Shown here piece after piece: positions 51,000-62,559 of a stretch of 64,000 nucleotides of DNA. This DNA is from Nilaparvata lugens (Eukaryota; Arthropoda; Insecta; Hemiptera; Delphacidae): assembly GCF_014356525.2 (NCBI RefSeq), contig NC_052505.1:19323318-19387317 (forward strand), given 5' to 3'. Under the pieces are notes generated by a model, which did no database searches, was not told where the DNA came from, and worked only from the letters and a program-made list of their open reading frames with translations. The position numbers and the translations under genes were made by a program. Position 1 is the stretch's first letter. The number at the start of each line of letters is the position of its first letter.

Positions 51000-51658
51000 C
51001 ACAGGGTGGATGTATACTACATATATTTACTACAACCTAGTTGCCTGTGAACTAAAATTCCCGCAAGTTGGAATGTTCCCCCTGACCCACTAGATGGAAA
51101 TCGAGCAATCGTTTCATGGGAAGCAGCAAATCATGTCACGAATTGCACAGAGGTGTTATTTCTATCCATTGCGGCCATTTTCCGTGCATTTTAAACTTGA
51201 AATGACCCAAATGCGTGCAGTCAGCTGAGACTGGGAGCTACAGCTAAGCCGGGATTTTGACAGTGTCTTCCTTGAAACTACACTCAATTGATCTGAATCT
51301 AGATAAAGCAATAATGAGCGTGCCCTCAAAACCTATTCACGAGACTATACTAGAACTGTCAGTATTGAAGGAATGGGAAGCATACATGTTGTTGATGGGG
51401 AAAACTGTCAGTTTAAAGTGAATCTCACTACAGCTCTATAGCCAGTGCATGGGGCGGTTCCTGAGTCATGAATTATAAGACCATCAGTGTCCACCCAATA
51501 AGCTATTGTATCAACGTCTTTAATCAGCACAGGAGAAAACTTTCAACAAACGATTTTTTGTGTGCATGAAACAAACTTATTTTCTTAACCATATTGGTCT
51601 CTAGTACCATCACCCATTTTTCCCTAGGCTTTGTTAATGAATTAACTTTGCAATAACT
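51000..51658. other. Unassigned intergenic DNA
   Basis: Mixed-composition sequence with no long open frame, no RNA gene and no visible repeat ends. Confidence 0.4.
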
Positions 51659-51662
51659 TTTA

Positions 51663-52211
51663 GGACCGGTTTCCGAGCTCGGGATTTAGCTACGTTCTAG
51701 ACTTTAAACAACTGGAGTCAGAAAATTGGCTTTCCGAAACGGGACGTAATCGTAGTCTTCAATTTTTTCGAACGAAAAATTTTTTTTGACGAAATGAAAC
51801 ATTCCTAAATAATTCAAAATAGCTAAAACTTCATACTATTTTCTCTTTTATTCTATTTTGTGTTCAATTTTCTAGATTTTCGAAGTTAAATTTAAACGTG
51901 ACTTTGATTATGACTAGTCATGTTTAAATTGTTTTTCAAAGTCACGTTTAAATTTAACTTCGAAAATCTAAAAAATTGAACACAAAATAGAATAAAGAGA
52001 AAATAGTATAAAGTTTTAGCTATTTTGAATTATTTAGGAATGTTTCATTTAGTCAAGTAAAAACGTTTCCAATTATAGAAATGAGAAAATAAAGATCTAT
52101 TTTGCTGCAACTATTTACTGCGACTACGCCCCGTTTTGGAAAGCCAATTTTCTGACTCCAGCTGTTTAAAGTCTAGAATTTACCTAATCCCGAGCTATAG
52201 GAAACCGGCCC
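51663..52211. mobile_element. Long palindromic PIF/Harbinger-like MITE
   Basis: The ends match the 14227-14577 element (GGACCGGTTTCCGAGCTCGG and its inverse). The middle is expanded: AATGAAACATTCCTAAATAA, TTCATACTATTTTCTCTTTT, AAGTTAAATTTAAACGTGAC and their inverses form nested stems, so almost the entire 549 bp folds on itself. TTA is on the left and TTG on the right. Confidence 0.8.
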
Positions 52212-52356
52212 TTGAATTGGTTTTCGAGAACCCATATACTGTAGCTACAAGGAATACCAGTTTTTCCACATGGTGGTTTGACCTGATATTTTTCGATTTT
52301 GAAATTGTGTTCGTCCGCAGAATACCTTTGCTCTTCTTAGTGAACTCCCCCTTTTA

Positions 52357-52737
52357 TAGTGAGGTCCACGTTATAATAATATTGCAATGGAGAAAGATAG
52401 GAGAACAGCGTTGCCAATTCTCTCTGCCTTGCCACTGCCTTCTATAGAATATAGCTGATACCGATATATCTGATGGAATATCAACTGTTCATTCTTGTTA
52501 AAAATGATCAATTAATTTTATTTGTCAAGAAATCTTAATATTTTTCAATGATTCAATAATGAATTTTCATAATTGAGATTGAATATTTTGTTGACCAACT
52601 ATATTTCTATATTGTGAAAAACGATCTGGAAACGTTGCAGAGCTAAAAAAGGATGGTGCTATCTGCTTTGTCGAATGATAATCGAGGATGGCAACACCAA
52701 TGTTAATCAAATACTGTCATCATAACACTTAATCTTG
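52357..52737. mobile_element. MITE-B, near full-length
   Basis: TATAGTGAGGTCCACGTTAT, GAGAACAGCGTTGCCAATTC, TATCTGATGGAATATCAACT, AAAACGATCTGGAAACGTTG and GGATGGTGCTATCTGCTTTG occur in canonical order. The right end (TACTGTCATCATAACA) is mutated. This copy best shows the ~380-bp consensus layout. Confidence 0.75.
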
Positions 52738-53320
52738 GTCCGATCCTCACTGTCACTATACAACAAAAGTCAAATGAGTTGGATAAAATTTCATGAACTC
52801 AAACTTGCTCTAATCTAATCAAACTTTCATCGGGATCTAAACTCCATAATTTTATTTTGGAATTTGAATAGAAAAAAATAGAATTGCTAATAGAATTGAA
52901 ATAGAATATAGTTAATAAAATTGATCTGTTACTGATTTATGACTTTTTATATTTGGAAGCATTAACACTACTTCTAACATTTTTTATTCTATAGGAAACA
53001 TTGTATACTTTTCATGATGAGGGATCTTTCGATTTGAATAAGCTATATCCGTTCATCAGGTCTAGCCTTTCAATGATTAGGGCAATGAACCTTTTCAAGA
53101 ATAAACATGGATCAAGTCAAGTGGTATTCTGTTAGTCTCTTCTTTCGTCTGTTCAACGTCACTACTGGGCTTCAAGAGTCTGCATTGTGTGTTGTGAGTC
53201 TCATGCTTGAATGAATAAATTTGATCAAGAAGAGAATTTCTATTCATTGTTGTAATTAATATTCCCTCTATTGTTTATTGTTGTTGAAACTGATATATAT
53301 CCACCTGATATAAATGGGAT
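52738..53320. other. Unassigned intergenic DNA
   Basis: A+T-rich, no open frame or repeat boundary recognised. Confidence 0.4.
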
Positions 53321-53324
53321 TGAT

Positions 53325-53605
53325 TGATTGATTGAGTACTTTATTTATGTAGATTACAATATATAATGTCTTATACACTTATATACAATAGCTTACAATA
53401 CAGCAAAATTATAGATGAATTTACATGATATAGACTAAGAAAATAATTATTGAACTGTATATGATATGAAAAGCAATTTGTAATATAATAACTATAGATA
53501 ATAATTATATTGTTATGCATCTACATAAATTGGCGGAGCTTTGGACATATCAATGTCCATTCTTCGGAAAGAATATTAAAAATATCCTCCCCACTAACTC
53601 TACCA
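53325..53605 (-). mobile_element. LINE 3' fragment with (CAAT)n tail, copy 1
   Basis: Minus strand: GAGGATATTTTTAATATTCT, GACATTGATATGTCCAAAGC, then A+T-rich sequence ending in CAATCAATCAATC. 60241-60520 is nearly the same sequence (GGCGGAGCTTTGGACATATC), so both are truncated copies of one 3' end. Confidence 0.7.
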
Positions 53606-54485
53606 AAAACGGAGGGAGAATTCTTCATGTGAGGAGAGAGGCCATTTTTCAGCTTGGATCATGAGGTGTTCATTAAAGTTTAAAATGCTCCGACACAGTA
53701 TACATACAGTATGGAAACTCTGCTAGTACGCTGGTGCAAAAATCCGCCATCTTGTTAGGAAGAGCCCCATTGTAATAAAGTAGTATTAATGGGAGGTTCG
53801 GATCACTTTGTTGATCCGGATCAATTGATCTCGTTCACTCCCGCGAGCCAATCAGAAGACCAGGATTGGAACTTCCTAAGGTCACGTGACGTGTCTAGTA
53901 TTTGTGCCATGTAAAAAGCATTGGTTAGATAGGCGTTTTATTGACAGTTTCCATTCTGTACCTATTCTGTGGCTCCGATTCGAGCTTCCACCGAGCGAAC
54001 AATTCCCTGGATAGACCCAACTACCTCATCTTACTAAAAATATAGAAATAATTAATATTTTTTAGGCACACTCTTGAATAATTGATAAGTAAAATTATAA
54101 AAATTTTGATTGATACCTAAACTCCAAATTATGAAAAATGATAAAGTCGAAGAAATGAGAATTCACAGGAAATGAAATAGAGTTTGCTTTCTATATATGG
54201 GAGATTCATGCATAATGAGATTTGTTAGTGGTAGCATTCTTCAGTTCTGACATGTCGTAATTCATATTTCAATAACTTGGATGAGAGATGAAAATATTTT
54301 ACTTTCTCCTTCCATCTAGCAGCCTGCAAACTAAATTGAAATCTATTGGTAGCTCACTTTGATTGATAAAAAATATAATATTGAGATTCACAGGAAAATA
54401 TAACATTTATTAGTCAAGAGCATAATTCAACATTCAACTCAAATTAGTATAGAATGTATGAATTTATTTTGAAATAAAATATGTA
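53606..54485. other. Unassigned intergenic DNA with a G+C-richer patch
   Basis: 53790-54000 is richer in G+C (GGATCAATTGATCTCGTTCA, GAGCCAATCAGAAGACCAGG, GTCACGTGACGTG) and might be a TE terminus or regulatory DNA. No transcript evidence can be read from the sequence. The rest is A+T-rich. Confidence 0.3.
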
Positions 54486-54494
54486 AATCTATAT

Positions 54495-54885
54495 AATAAG
54501 AGAGAGTAGGGTTGTGTTTGTTCGTGTGTTCGTTTGTTCGTTTGTTCGCATCAAAACATGTCAACTTGTGGATTGCATACCGGAAAAACGGGAATGATTT
54601 AGATCTCCAAATTTTGAACATAGATACTAAAAATATCAATCTCGTGCACCTGGAAGCCCAAATTTCAATTTTCCTTCTAGATTTTTCAGAATTAATGTTC
54701 AAATTCATCTATGCTACCGTAGGCTACCTAAAGTTTCATAGCCCAAAGTGTGTCTATTTATGAGCAGGTTATAAGACTATCATTTACGAACGTCTATGTA
54801 GCGCAGCGGTAAAAGGCCTGCTAACGGAGCGATGGTTCCTCCCTCGGTTCGAATCCCCCCGAGGCTTCCCATTTTTTTGTTCTTA
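54495..54885 (+). mobile_element. Helitron-like 5' end followed by a tRNA-like head
   Basis: CTATATAATAAGAGAGAGTA, then GGGTTGTGTTTGTTCGTGTG with GTTCG repeats, resembles the 5' part of other Helitron-like copies. From 54797 TGTAGCGCAGCGGTAAAAGG (A box-like) and CTCGGTTCGAATCCC (B box) form a tRNA-like head followed by a T run. The head does not fold as a proper cloverleaf, so this is a SINE or SINE-like piece rather than a tRNA gene. Confidence 0.5.
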
Positions 54886-55295
54886 ATTTTTTCCCTCGAA
54901 ACGTATTATTATCAATTATTTTTTGAAGGAATTTGTTTTCATTACTATTGAACTTGAATTTTATCAAATAATGATTTTTAATGTAAAATTTTGCCACCAG
55001 TTCAAATGAATTGTACATAGTCTTCATGCTGTAGGCCTGTAATTGAATTTCATAAGAAAAACATGAATAGATCACAATAAAATAAGAAATAATTTATATT
55101 CTTCAGTTATAATGTACTAACAGACACGAATTCCCAGTGAAACGAGTATTTTAGGTATTTTGTTTGGAATTGGGAAAACAAAAGGCTGCCTGATTCAAAT
55201 TGAGGAGGATCCTAATCGAACTAAAATTTATTGATGTATTGGAAAAATCAATATGATTCTGTGAGGTTTCCAAGTATCATGTATTCTTCAGTTTT

Positions 55296-55531
55296 CTATA
55301 CTATAATAAAGGAAAGAACTGGCTTATACACGTAAGGAATAGGGAATTATGTTTGACGCTTCATCACGTCTGAAATATACTAAACTGATTAATTTGAAAT
55401 TTTGCATATAGACTCTTCATTAACCGAGGATGGTTATAGGTCTATTTTCAAATTTCGATTTTTTATTACGTCAAGTTTTCATGTTGCAGTTTTAAAATAG
55501 ACCCTTGCGAAGGACGGGTTACCTACTAGTA
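55296..55531 (+). mobile_element. Non-autonomous Helitron-like element (family H1)
   Basis: TCTATACTATAATAAAGGAA starts the element. The body matches 11177-11404 (CTTCATCACGTCTGAAATAT, GAGGATGGTTATAGGTCTAT). The 3' end is CCCTTGCGAAGGACGGG, TTACCTA and CTAG|T. Confidence 0.75.
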
Positions 55532-56079
55532 ATATTATAATAGCGTAACAATGGCTCAGTCTCCCGACTTGGCATACACAACAGGATAAAGTAAGGGCTT
55601 GGCTCAAGACAGTGTATCTTTTGTTTGTTTGTGATCTCTTCAGTAATAATTGTTGGCGTCAGAGCTTGATTGTATAGTATTACGGCCCACTGAATGCCTG
55701 AATAGCCTTTACAAAACCTCCAAAACATGATACTCAAAAACCCATCAGCCGAAAGTCATGTCATAAATCAATTAACTGCTAATAAAAATTATTGTTGCGT
55801 TCATGAAGTTCAACGTTCAAGTTTTATACTAGTCAAGACAATGTTTTTTAAACTCAATCAAGCTGGAACTTCAACCTCCAGTGTTTAAAAGGAAGGAAGA
55901 ATCATTCCAGAAGGTAGGCTAACCCAATTTTAAAGTAATAGACTAGCGGAAATGTAACTTCGTTAAATTTACTTTATGCATGTACCAAGATGAGAATTTC
56001 GACGAGTTTTTATTCATTTCTGAATTAATTATAACTTTACTTTGTTGTAGTTTTGACACTGTGAAATCACTTCGCTTAT

Positions 56080-56325
56080 AAGGGCTACTTGATTCAAATA
56101 AGAACGATATAAAATCTTTTAGTACCCTTTTATTAAAAACGTTAAAATATTTAACGTTAAAATAGTTGAAATATTTAAAATGTTTAAACGTCTAGTTTCG
56201 ACCATTGGTCATTTTCAAGTGATTTTCCGGTTGAATTTCGTTTTACTTGGAAAACTAGTCGTTTAAGTATTTTAAAGTTTTTAATAAAAGGGTAGGCCTA
56301 CTAAAAGTTTTTATATTGTTTTTAT
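56080..56325. repeat. GGGCTACTT foldback with apex stem-loop
   Basis: GGGCTACTTGATTCAAATAA is followed by AAAATCTTTTAGTACCCTTT, stem sequence rich in AACGTTAAAAT, apex CTAGTTTCGACCATTGGTCATTTTCAAG, and the inverted GACTAGTTTTCC arm. It ends AAAAGGGTA, then ACTAAAAGTTTTTATATTGT. A further (GGGCTACTTG) head with long A+T stems is at 56422-56515. Confidence 0.7.
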
Positions 56326-57038
56326 TTTTTTGACACTGTGTATCTTTGTGAAAACACTTCCTTTTTAAGATGAAATACTACAAAACAAAGTTATTATATA
56401 GTTTATCTCTTTCCTGTATAGGGCTACTTGTAATATAAATATAAAGAAAATAAATTATAATTATTTCTTATTTATTTAATTTATTTTCTTTATATTTATT
56501 ATATAGTGTTTCGTCATGGAAAACAACATCAATTTTATAACATGATTGGAGATAAATCAACGATTCCGCGTCATTTTCAACTTCGAAGAAATAGAAATAC
56601 ACAAATCTTGACTTGAATGGAGAGAATGGGGTCAATGGAAGTGATTATTTATTCACCCAGGTCACTTCCAGAAATTATTCACGAGGAAATGAACGATTTA
56701 TTTATTGAATCTTCAATTAATTTCTTCCTCGACCAAAAATGTGGACAGTGGGAGGTTTATTTAGCATACGCCATACGCCTCTGACAATTTGTTTACTCTA
56801 ATTCTTATCAGTGGAAGCTCAGTGATAATAGCCTTCCTGTAGGCCTGTGTGTAGGGATTTTTCTACAGTCTACATGCAACACATAAATCCGTTATTGGTG
56901 TTGTTGACACATATTGTGGTAAAAATTTCAAAGTGGAATTTGAGTCACTCTTCATCCTACAATATTTCAAATATTACTTGTTTTGCCAAATTGAACAACA
57001 CTTTTCTATAAAAATCTTACAGTACTTCACACTCATAT

Positions 57039-57336
57039 CATAGAGAGAAAACAACATAGGGAAAAGACAACATAAAATGATATCCCATGGTATAGGGAAT
57101 TTATGTTCCAAATTTCACTATTAACTCAATCCGATATTCCTAATTTTGTTAAGCTATGTCTCTCATACTATGCCGTTCTTACACCCTCACCCGGCCAAAC
57201 CAGTAATAATAGATAGAAGTCGACAGTAATCGACTTGTGTTAACGAAAAATTGGCTTGAAATTTGGAACATAATTTACCTATAGATACTATGGGAATCCT
57301 TCTACTAAAAAGTATTATAAAATACCTTCTTCTATG
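57039..57336. mobile_element. MITE-A copy 1 of the duplicated locus
   Basis: CATAGAGAGAAAACAACATA is the left end, then GATATCCCATGGTATAGGGA, the body (GTTAAGCTATGTCTCTCATA, ACCCTCACCCGGCCAAACCA) and the diverged right end CTTCTTCTATG. Its left arm is the left breakpoint region of the 908-bp duplication. Confidence 0.7.
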
Positions 57337-58894
57337 GTTCTACTGAGCTACGATTTCGTTCAAAAAACTTACTATATAATCATATAATCATAAAATCACT
57401 AGCACATTCAAGTAATATCACTATTCAAAGTTATTCAAAACAATTTTTTAAGAAGTTTTTTAAAGAATTCAAATTTTACTTGTTTTCAATGATCAAAGTT
57501 ATACTAATCACGTTCAAAAATAATCTCATTTTCAAACTATTAAATTCACCCCAATAATGATAAAAATTCAATCTTTTACTAATTTAAAACTCATAGTGCC
57601 GGTTGTACAAAAACTTGTTAAATCTTAATCATGATTAATTGCCATGAGAACCAATCAGAGCAGGTTTTTCTAAGGAGAAGGCATCACTGATTGGTTATCG
57701 TTGGATTCAATAGGGATTGAAAGTTAACAGACTTTTGTGCAACCGAGTGATAGATTTGTAATATGCTAATCACGTTTGTGAGGAGTGGTCACGAAATAGA
57801 AGGATTAGTACTCCACCCACTATGAATGCCTTAGAAGATCCGAAATACGTGTAGTCATTGTCTACATTCGGATACTACATTATAGTTTCATGGCGCCATC
57901 TCCCAAATCGTAAACAATAGTATTATACTATGTGTATTAGAAACAATGCCTTTATAAACTACCATAGAGAAACAATAGCGTAAGTAGATATCCCATGGTA
58001 TAGGGAATTTATGTTCCAAATTTCACTATTAACTCAATCCGATATTCCTAATTTTGTTAAGCTATGTCTCTCATACTATGCCGTTCTTACACCCTCACCC
58101 GGCCAAACCAGTAATAATAGATAGAAGTCGACAGTAATCGACTTGTGTTAACGAAAAATTGGCTTGAAATTTGGAACATAATTTACCTATAGATACTATG
58201 GGAATCCTTCTACTAAAAAGTATTATAAAATACCTTCTTCTATGGTTCTACTGAGCTACGATTTCGTTCAAAAAACTTACTATATAATCATATAATCATA
58301 AAATCACTAGCACATTCAAGTAATATCACTATTCAAAGTTATTCAAAACAATTTTTTAAGAAGTTTTTTAAAGAATTCAAATTTTACTTGTTTTCAATGA
58401 TCAAAGTTATACTAATCACGTTCAAAAATAATCTCATTTTCAAACTATTAAATTCACCCCAATAATGATAAAAATTCAATCTTTTACTAATTTAAAACTC
58501 ATAGTGCCGGTTGTACAAAAACTTGTTAAATCTTAATCATGATTAATTGCCATGAGAACCAATCAGAGCAGGTTTTTCTAAGGAGAAGGCATCACTGATT
58601 GGTTATCGTTGGATTCAATAGGGATTGAAAGTTAACAGACTTTTGTGCAACCGAGTGATAGATTTGTAATATGCTAATCACGTTTGTGAGGAGTGGTCAC
58701 GAAATAGAAGGATTAGTACTCCACCCACTATGAATGCCTTAGAAGATCCGAAATACGTGTAGTCATTGTCTACATTCGGATACTACATTATAGTTTCATG
58801 GCGCCATCTCCCAAATCGTAAACAATAGTATTATACTATGTGTATTAGAAACAATGCCTTTATAAACTACCATAGAGAAACAATAGCGTAAGTA
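57079..58894 (+). repeat. Tandem duplication of a 908-bp unit
   Basis: 57079-57986 and 57987-58894 appear identical wherever I compared them line by line. A third partial GATATCCCATGGTATAGGG starts at 58895. The unit includes most of a MITE-A, a stretch of A+T-rich DNA and a Harbinger-like MITE. The junction at 57963-57990 is a hybrid: left end of the MITE at 58871 joined to the body of the MITE at 57039. Confidence 0.95.
57597..57752. mobile_element. Harbinger-like MITE (also at 58505-58660)
   Basis: GTGCCGGTTGTACAAAAACT, TCATGATTAATTGCCATGAG and ACCAATCAGAGCAGG pair with CACTGATTGGTTATCG and AGACTTTTGTGCAACCGAGT. It is repeated in the second 908-bp unit. Confidence 0.6.
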
Positions 58895-59145
58895 GATATC
58901 CCATGGTATAGGGCGTTTATGTCACAAGTTTTACAGTTATCCCAAGCCGATAGTTCACATAGTTCTTTCCTATGCAGCTGTGTGACGCTGGTAGTCTCTT
59001 AAATTGTGCCGTTCTTACACTATCACCCCAACAAAGCAGTAAAAATTGACAATAATCGACAGTAATCGGCTTGAGATAACAGTAAAAGTTGCGACATAAA
59101 TTCCCTATACCATGGGATATCTACTTACGCTATTGTTTCTCTATG
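58871..59145. mobile_element. MITE-A, intact, with 7-bp TSD AAACTAC
   Basis: CATAGAGAAACAATAGCGTA at the left and the exact inverse at the right (TACGCTATTGTTTCTCTATG). AAACTAC lies at 58864-58870 and 59146-59152. 275 bp; the best-preserved copy in the window. Confidence 0.93.
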
Positions 59146-59411
59146 AAACTACCTATACTATTAAAAACACTGCGACTCAGTAACGACACTACCGTTAGTT
59201 GAAGATCTTCTGTGAGAAATGTGTGAATTTCAACATGGCAGTAATATCTTCATTTCTTGAACTTTCGATAGTCAATCTCCTACAGATTTATTGCTCAAAG
59301 AGGCTGCTCCACAGGCAATGATTTATTCTGTGATTGTTTGACAGATTATACTGAGTATCCTATTCCTTGAAGTGTTGAAATGATTCTATTGTCTGATTAT
59401 GTTTTTGATAC

Positions 59412-59585
59412 TGAGCCCAAAAACCTATTAAATTTTAATCGTGATTTAATGGCACGAGAACCGATCAGAGAAGACTTCTTTAGGAAAAACCTTCTCTTAT
59501 GTATTCTCGTGGCATTTGATCACGATTGAAATTGATCAAGCTTGTATTGATCATTTGATCAAGCTATTGTGCAACTGGGCTTAAG
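59412..59585. mobile_element. Harbinger-like MITE
   Basis: GCCCAAAAACCTATTAAATT and TAATCGTGATTTAATGGCAC pair with CTCGTGGCATTTGATCACGA and ATTGTGCAACTGGGC. It is flanked by TGA/TTA-like triplets. Confidence 0.55.
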
Positions 59586-60181
59586 TTGGTCACCACCAGT
59601 ATGTTACATTAATAACATTTATTTCTGTTACATTTTTTTGTGGAAACATTTATAATTTTTTTCAAGCTGAAATGTCAAATTTGCATCATTTCAAATATGA
59701 GACTACCATAGGTGAGCAACTATGTTTGTATACTTGAAGATAAGCTCTTGAAGTTTTAAAGTACCGTGAGTCATCACAGTTGAAATTCGAGTTAGCGTTA
59801 GCATCCCTTGAATCACAGCTGGCCTGACTTGACTTGTAAACAAATTGAAGAGGCATGACAAGCCTTTCTTTGTCTCTTGGATTATTTGTAGTGAGATTAA
59901 TTTCTGTTTTTTGTTTTAATCTCTCCAAGAAAGACTTGTAGAGACATGCGTACATCGACCCTCTCAACAATAATTAATTCATTGTGCGAGAGAATTTGAG
60001 TAAGCACGCATTCATCTAAGTCTTTGGAGAGAGGAGCATTAAGGACTCATGATGCCGAGAGATAAGCAAAGGTCTTCAATTCACGAAGGTTTGGAAACTT
60101 GATAAGAAAATATATTTGTATTGTTCAATGAAATTATTGGATTGAACCAAACCGCGAGTGATTGGGGATAATACAGCTTTC

Positions 60182-60210
60182 TATAGTGAGGTCCACTTTA
60201 TAATGACAGT

Positions 60211-60241
<31 letters not shown>

Positions 60242-60536
60242 TTGATTGATTGATTGAGTACTTTATTTATGTAGATTACAATATATACTGGCTTATGCAC
60301 TTATATACATTTATACAATAGCTTACAATACAGCAAAATTATAGATGAATTTACATAATATAGACTAAGAAAATAATTATTGAACTGTATATGATATGAG
60401 AAAGCAATTTGTTAGATAATAATTATATTGTTATGCATCAACATAAATTGGCGGAGCTTTGGACATATCAATGTCCATTCTTCGGAAAGAATATTAAAAA
60501 TATCCTCCCCACTAACTCTCTACCAAAAGCCTCTCT

Positions 60537-60615
<79 letters not shown>

Positions 60616-60814
60616 CGAGACAGAGTGAGATTGATTGATTGATTATATGTCTTTATTAGGGCGGAGTTAGGACTCCTGGACCTCTCTGCCACACAACCCT
60701 TTACAGAAGAAGAAAAATTTACATAAGTATACAGAAATAATAGATTACTTATTATGTAATAAGATTACATAAGATTAATATAAATAAATAAAATCTTAAT
60801 CAAAATACAATTAC

Positions 60815-60908
<94 letters not shown>

Positions 60909-60923
60909 GAGAGAGAGAGAGAT

Positions 60924-61019
<96 letters not shown>

Positions 61020-61235
61020 CAGCGTTGCCACTGCCTTCTATGGAAGACAACTGATACCGGTATATTCAATGTAATATCAACTGTTCATTCTTGTTAGGAA
61101 TAATCAATTATATTTCCATATTGTTAAAAACGATCTGACAAAGTTGCGAGGCTAGAAAAAGATAGCGCTATCTGCTTTGCCGAATGACAGACAAGGATAG
61201 CAAAACTAATCAGATACTGCCATTATAATGTGGGG
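60182..61235. mobile_element. MITE-B split by (GA)n expansions and LINE tails
   Basis: The left end TATAGTGAGGTCCACTTTAT, then AATGACAGTGG, stops at 60213. The continuation AACAGCGTTGCCACTGCCTT starts at 61019 and runs to a right end with CTGCCATTATAATGTGG at 61235. In intact copies these two parts are joined by GGAGAAAGATAGGAGAACAG; here that purine tract is replaced by about 800 bp. Confidence 0.8.
60214..61018. repeat. Three (GA)n microsatellite blocks with two LINE tails between
   Basis: (GA)n at about 60214-60240, 60541-60628 and 60815-61018. Between them are the LINE 3' fragment 60241-60530 (copy of 53325-53605, minus strand) and a second LINE tail at 60631-60715 (copy of 21455-21535). 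All SLSL/REREr frames here are by-products. Confidence 0.9.
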
Positions 61236-61470
61236 CTCAGTGTAGTATTGACTTGAGCCTTAGAGGACAATGCATCCTTATGATCATAAAAATATGACCA
61301 AGTATGCGGGGCTAGAAAAAGATAGCGCTATCTGCTTTGCCGAATGACAGACAAGGATAGCAAAACTAATGTTAATCAGATACCGCCATTATAATGTAGA
61401 GTTCAGTGTAGTATTGACTTGAGCCTTAGAGGCCAATGCATCCTTATGCTCATAAGAATATGACCAAGTA
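61140..61470 (+). repeat. Tandem duplication of the MITE-B right half, period ~160 bp
   Basis: GGCTAGAAAAAGATAGCGCT at 61150 recurs at 61310, followed in both by CTTTGCCGAATGACAGACAA, AGTGTAGTATTGACTTGAGC and TGCATCCTTATG. The second copy keeps GTTAATC, which the first has lost. Confidence 0.8.
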
Positions 61471-61674
61471 TGCTTACCAAGTATACCAATTATACCAACT
61501 AGCCAAGTATGTACTTGATCAATGTCTTTGTCTCATGATGCAAAAGAAATTTATTTTTTCGAGATAGAAACGTATTTCAGTACGCTGAGTTGAAATCGTG
61601 CAAATAGCCTAATATCTATGTTTTATAAAAGTATAAATAAAATAAATCTAGATCATTGAGTGGAATACAAGTTT

Positions 61675-61965
61675 CAAAACATTATTGAATGATAATCCTC
61701 GAGATTATCATAATCTATAATGATTATAGTAATAATTAATAATGATTATATCCTAATCTATAATGATTATCATAATCTATTATCGATTACCAATAATCTA
61801 TAATCATTATCAATAATGATTATCATTATTGATAATCAATTATCATTATTGACAATATAAAATCCACAACGGATTTATAATCCACAACGGATGATAATCA
61901 TTATTGATAATCCTCGAGAATAAAGCCCTCCGTTGTGAATTTTATATTGGAGTTTCATTCCAGCT
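61675..61965. repeat. Low-complexity inverted repeats of AATAATGATTATC
   Basis: Many short inverted units (ATAATGATTATC, GATAATCCTCGAGA) and a paired outer block (TATAAAATCCACAACGGA / CCGTTGTGAATTTTATATTG). Non-coding, probably a slippage-prone TE relic. Confidence 0.6.
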
Positions 61966-62559
61966 ACGAAATACCTACAACACATTGAAACTAAAAGCTA
62001 GCTTTTCATGAGAGCATTGCCGGATATCCCTTCAATTAAAATTGCATCGATAATTACTGATTCACTCTCCAACTGAATCCGTACACGGTCTTCAACTTAC
62101 GTGGAATGTAAAGTAAAGTTAATCATCCTTTCTGGAAGCAAGTGAACCGCGAAATGAATTGCATTTGAAACGAGCATGTCGGATGAAGATGCTTGTAAGC
62201 CGAGCACCGAATAACGGTTTTGTAGACAGCGATTGGTTTTTAGCCACTAATTCCATTGCGAATAGAGGTTATTTTAGAGTTATTAGTCGTAAAGTTGAAA
62301 GTATTTTCACAATATTCTGTATGAAATCGCTGTACTGTATTATATATATTTAGTATTAACTTAACTGCTTCATTATTGAAGGTTAATACTTAATAGACTA
62401 TAGGAAGGTCCACGTTATAATGACAGTATTTGATCAAAATGGTTTTAATTCTTAGGAAAACGTTACCAGGAGAAATTTTATACGGGTTTAATAGTCCTTA
62501 TATCATTTTTTCCTTGTTCGAAGATACAAGAAGATGCTTGGAGGAGAAGAAGACAATGT

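Noticed and set aside
54797..54870. Possible tRNA gene
   Set aside because: A- and B-box-like strings are present, but the acceptor stem and anticodon arm do not form, so a SINE head is more likely.
60409..61069. Long open frames of alternating Ser-Leu, Arg-Glu on both strands
   Set aside because: They are translations of (GA)n microsatellites and would be open in several frames by necessity.
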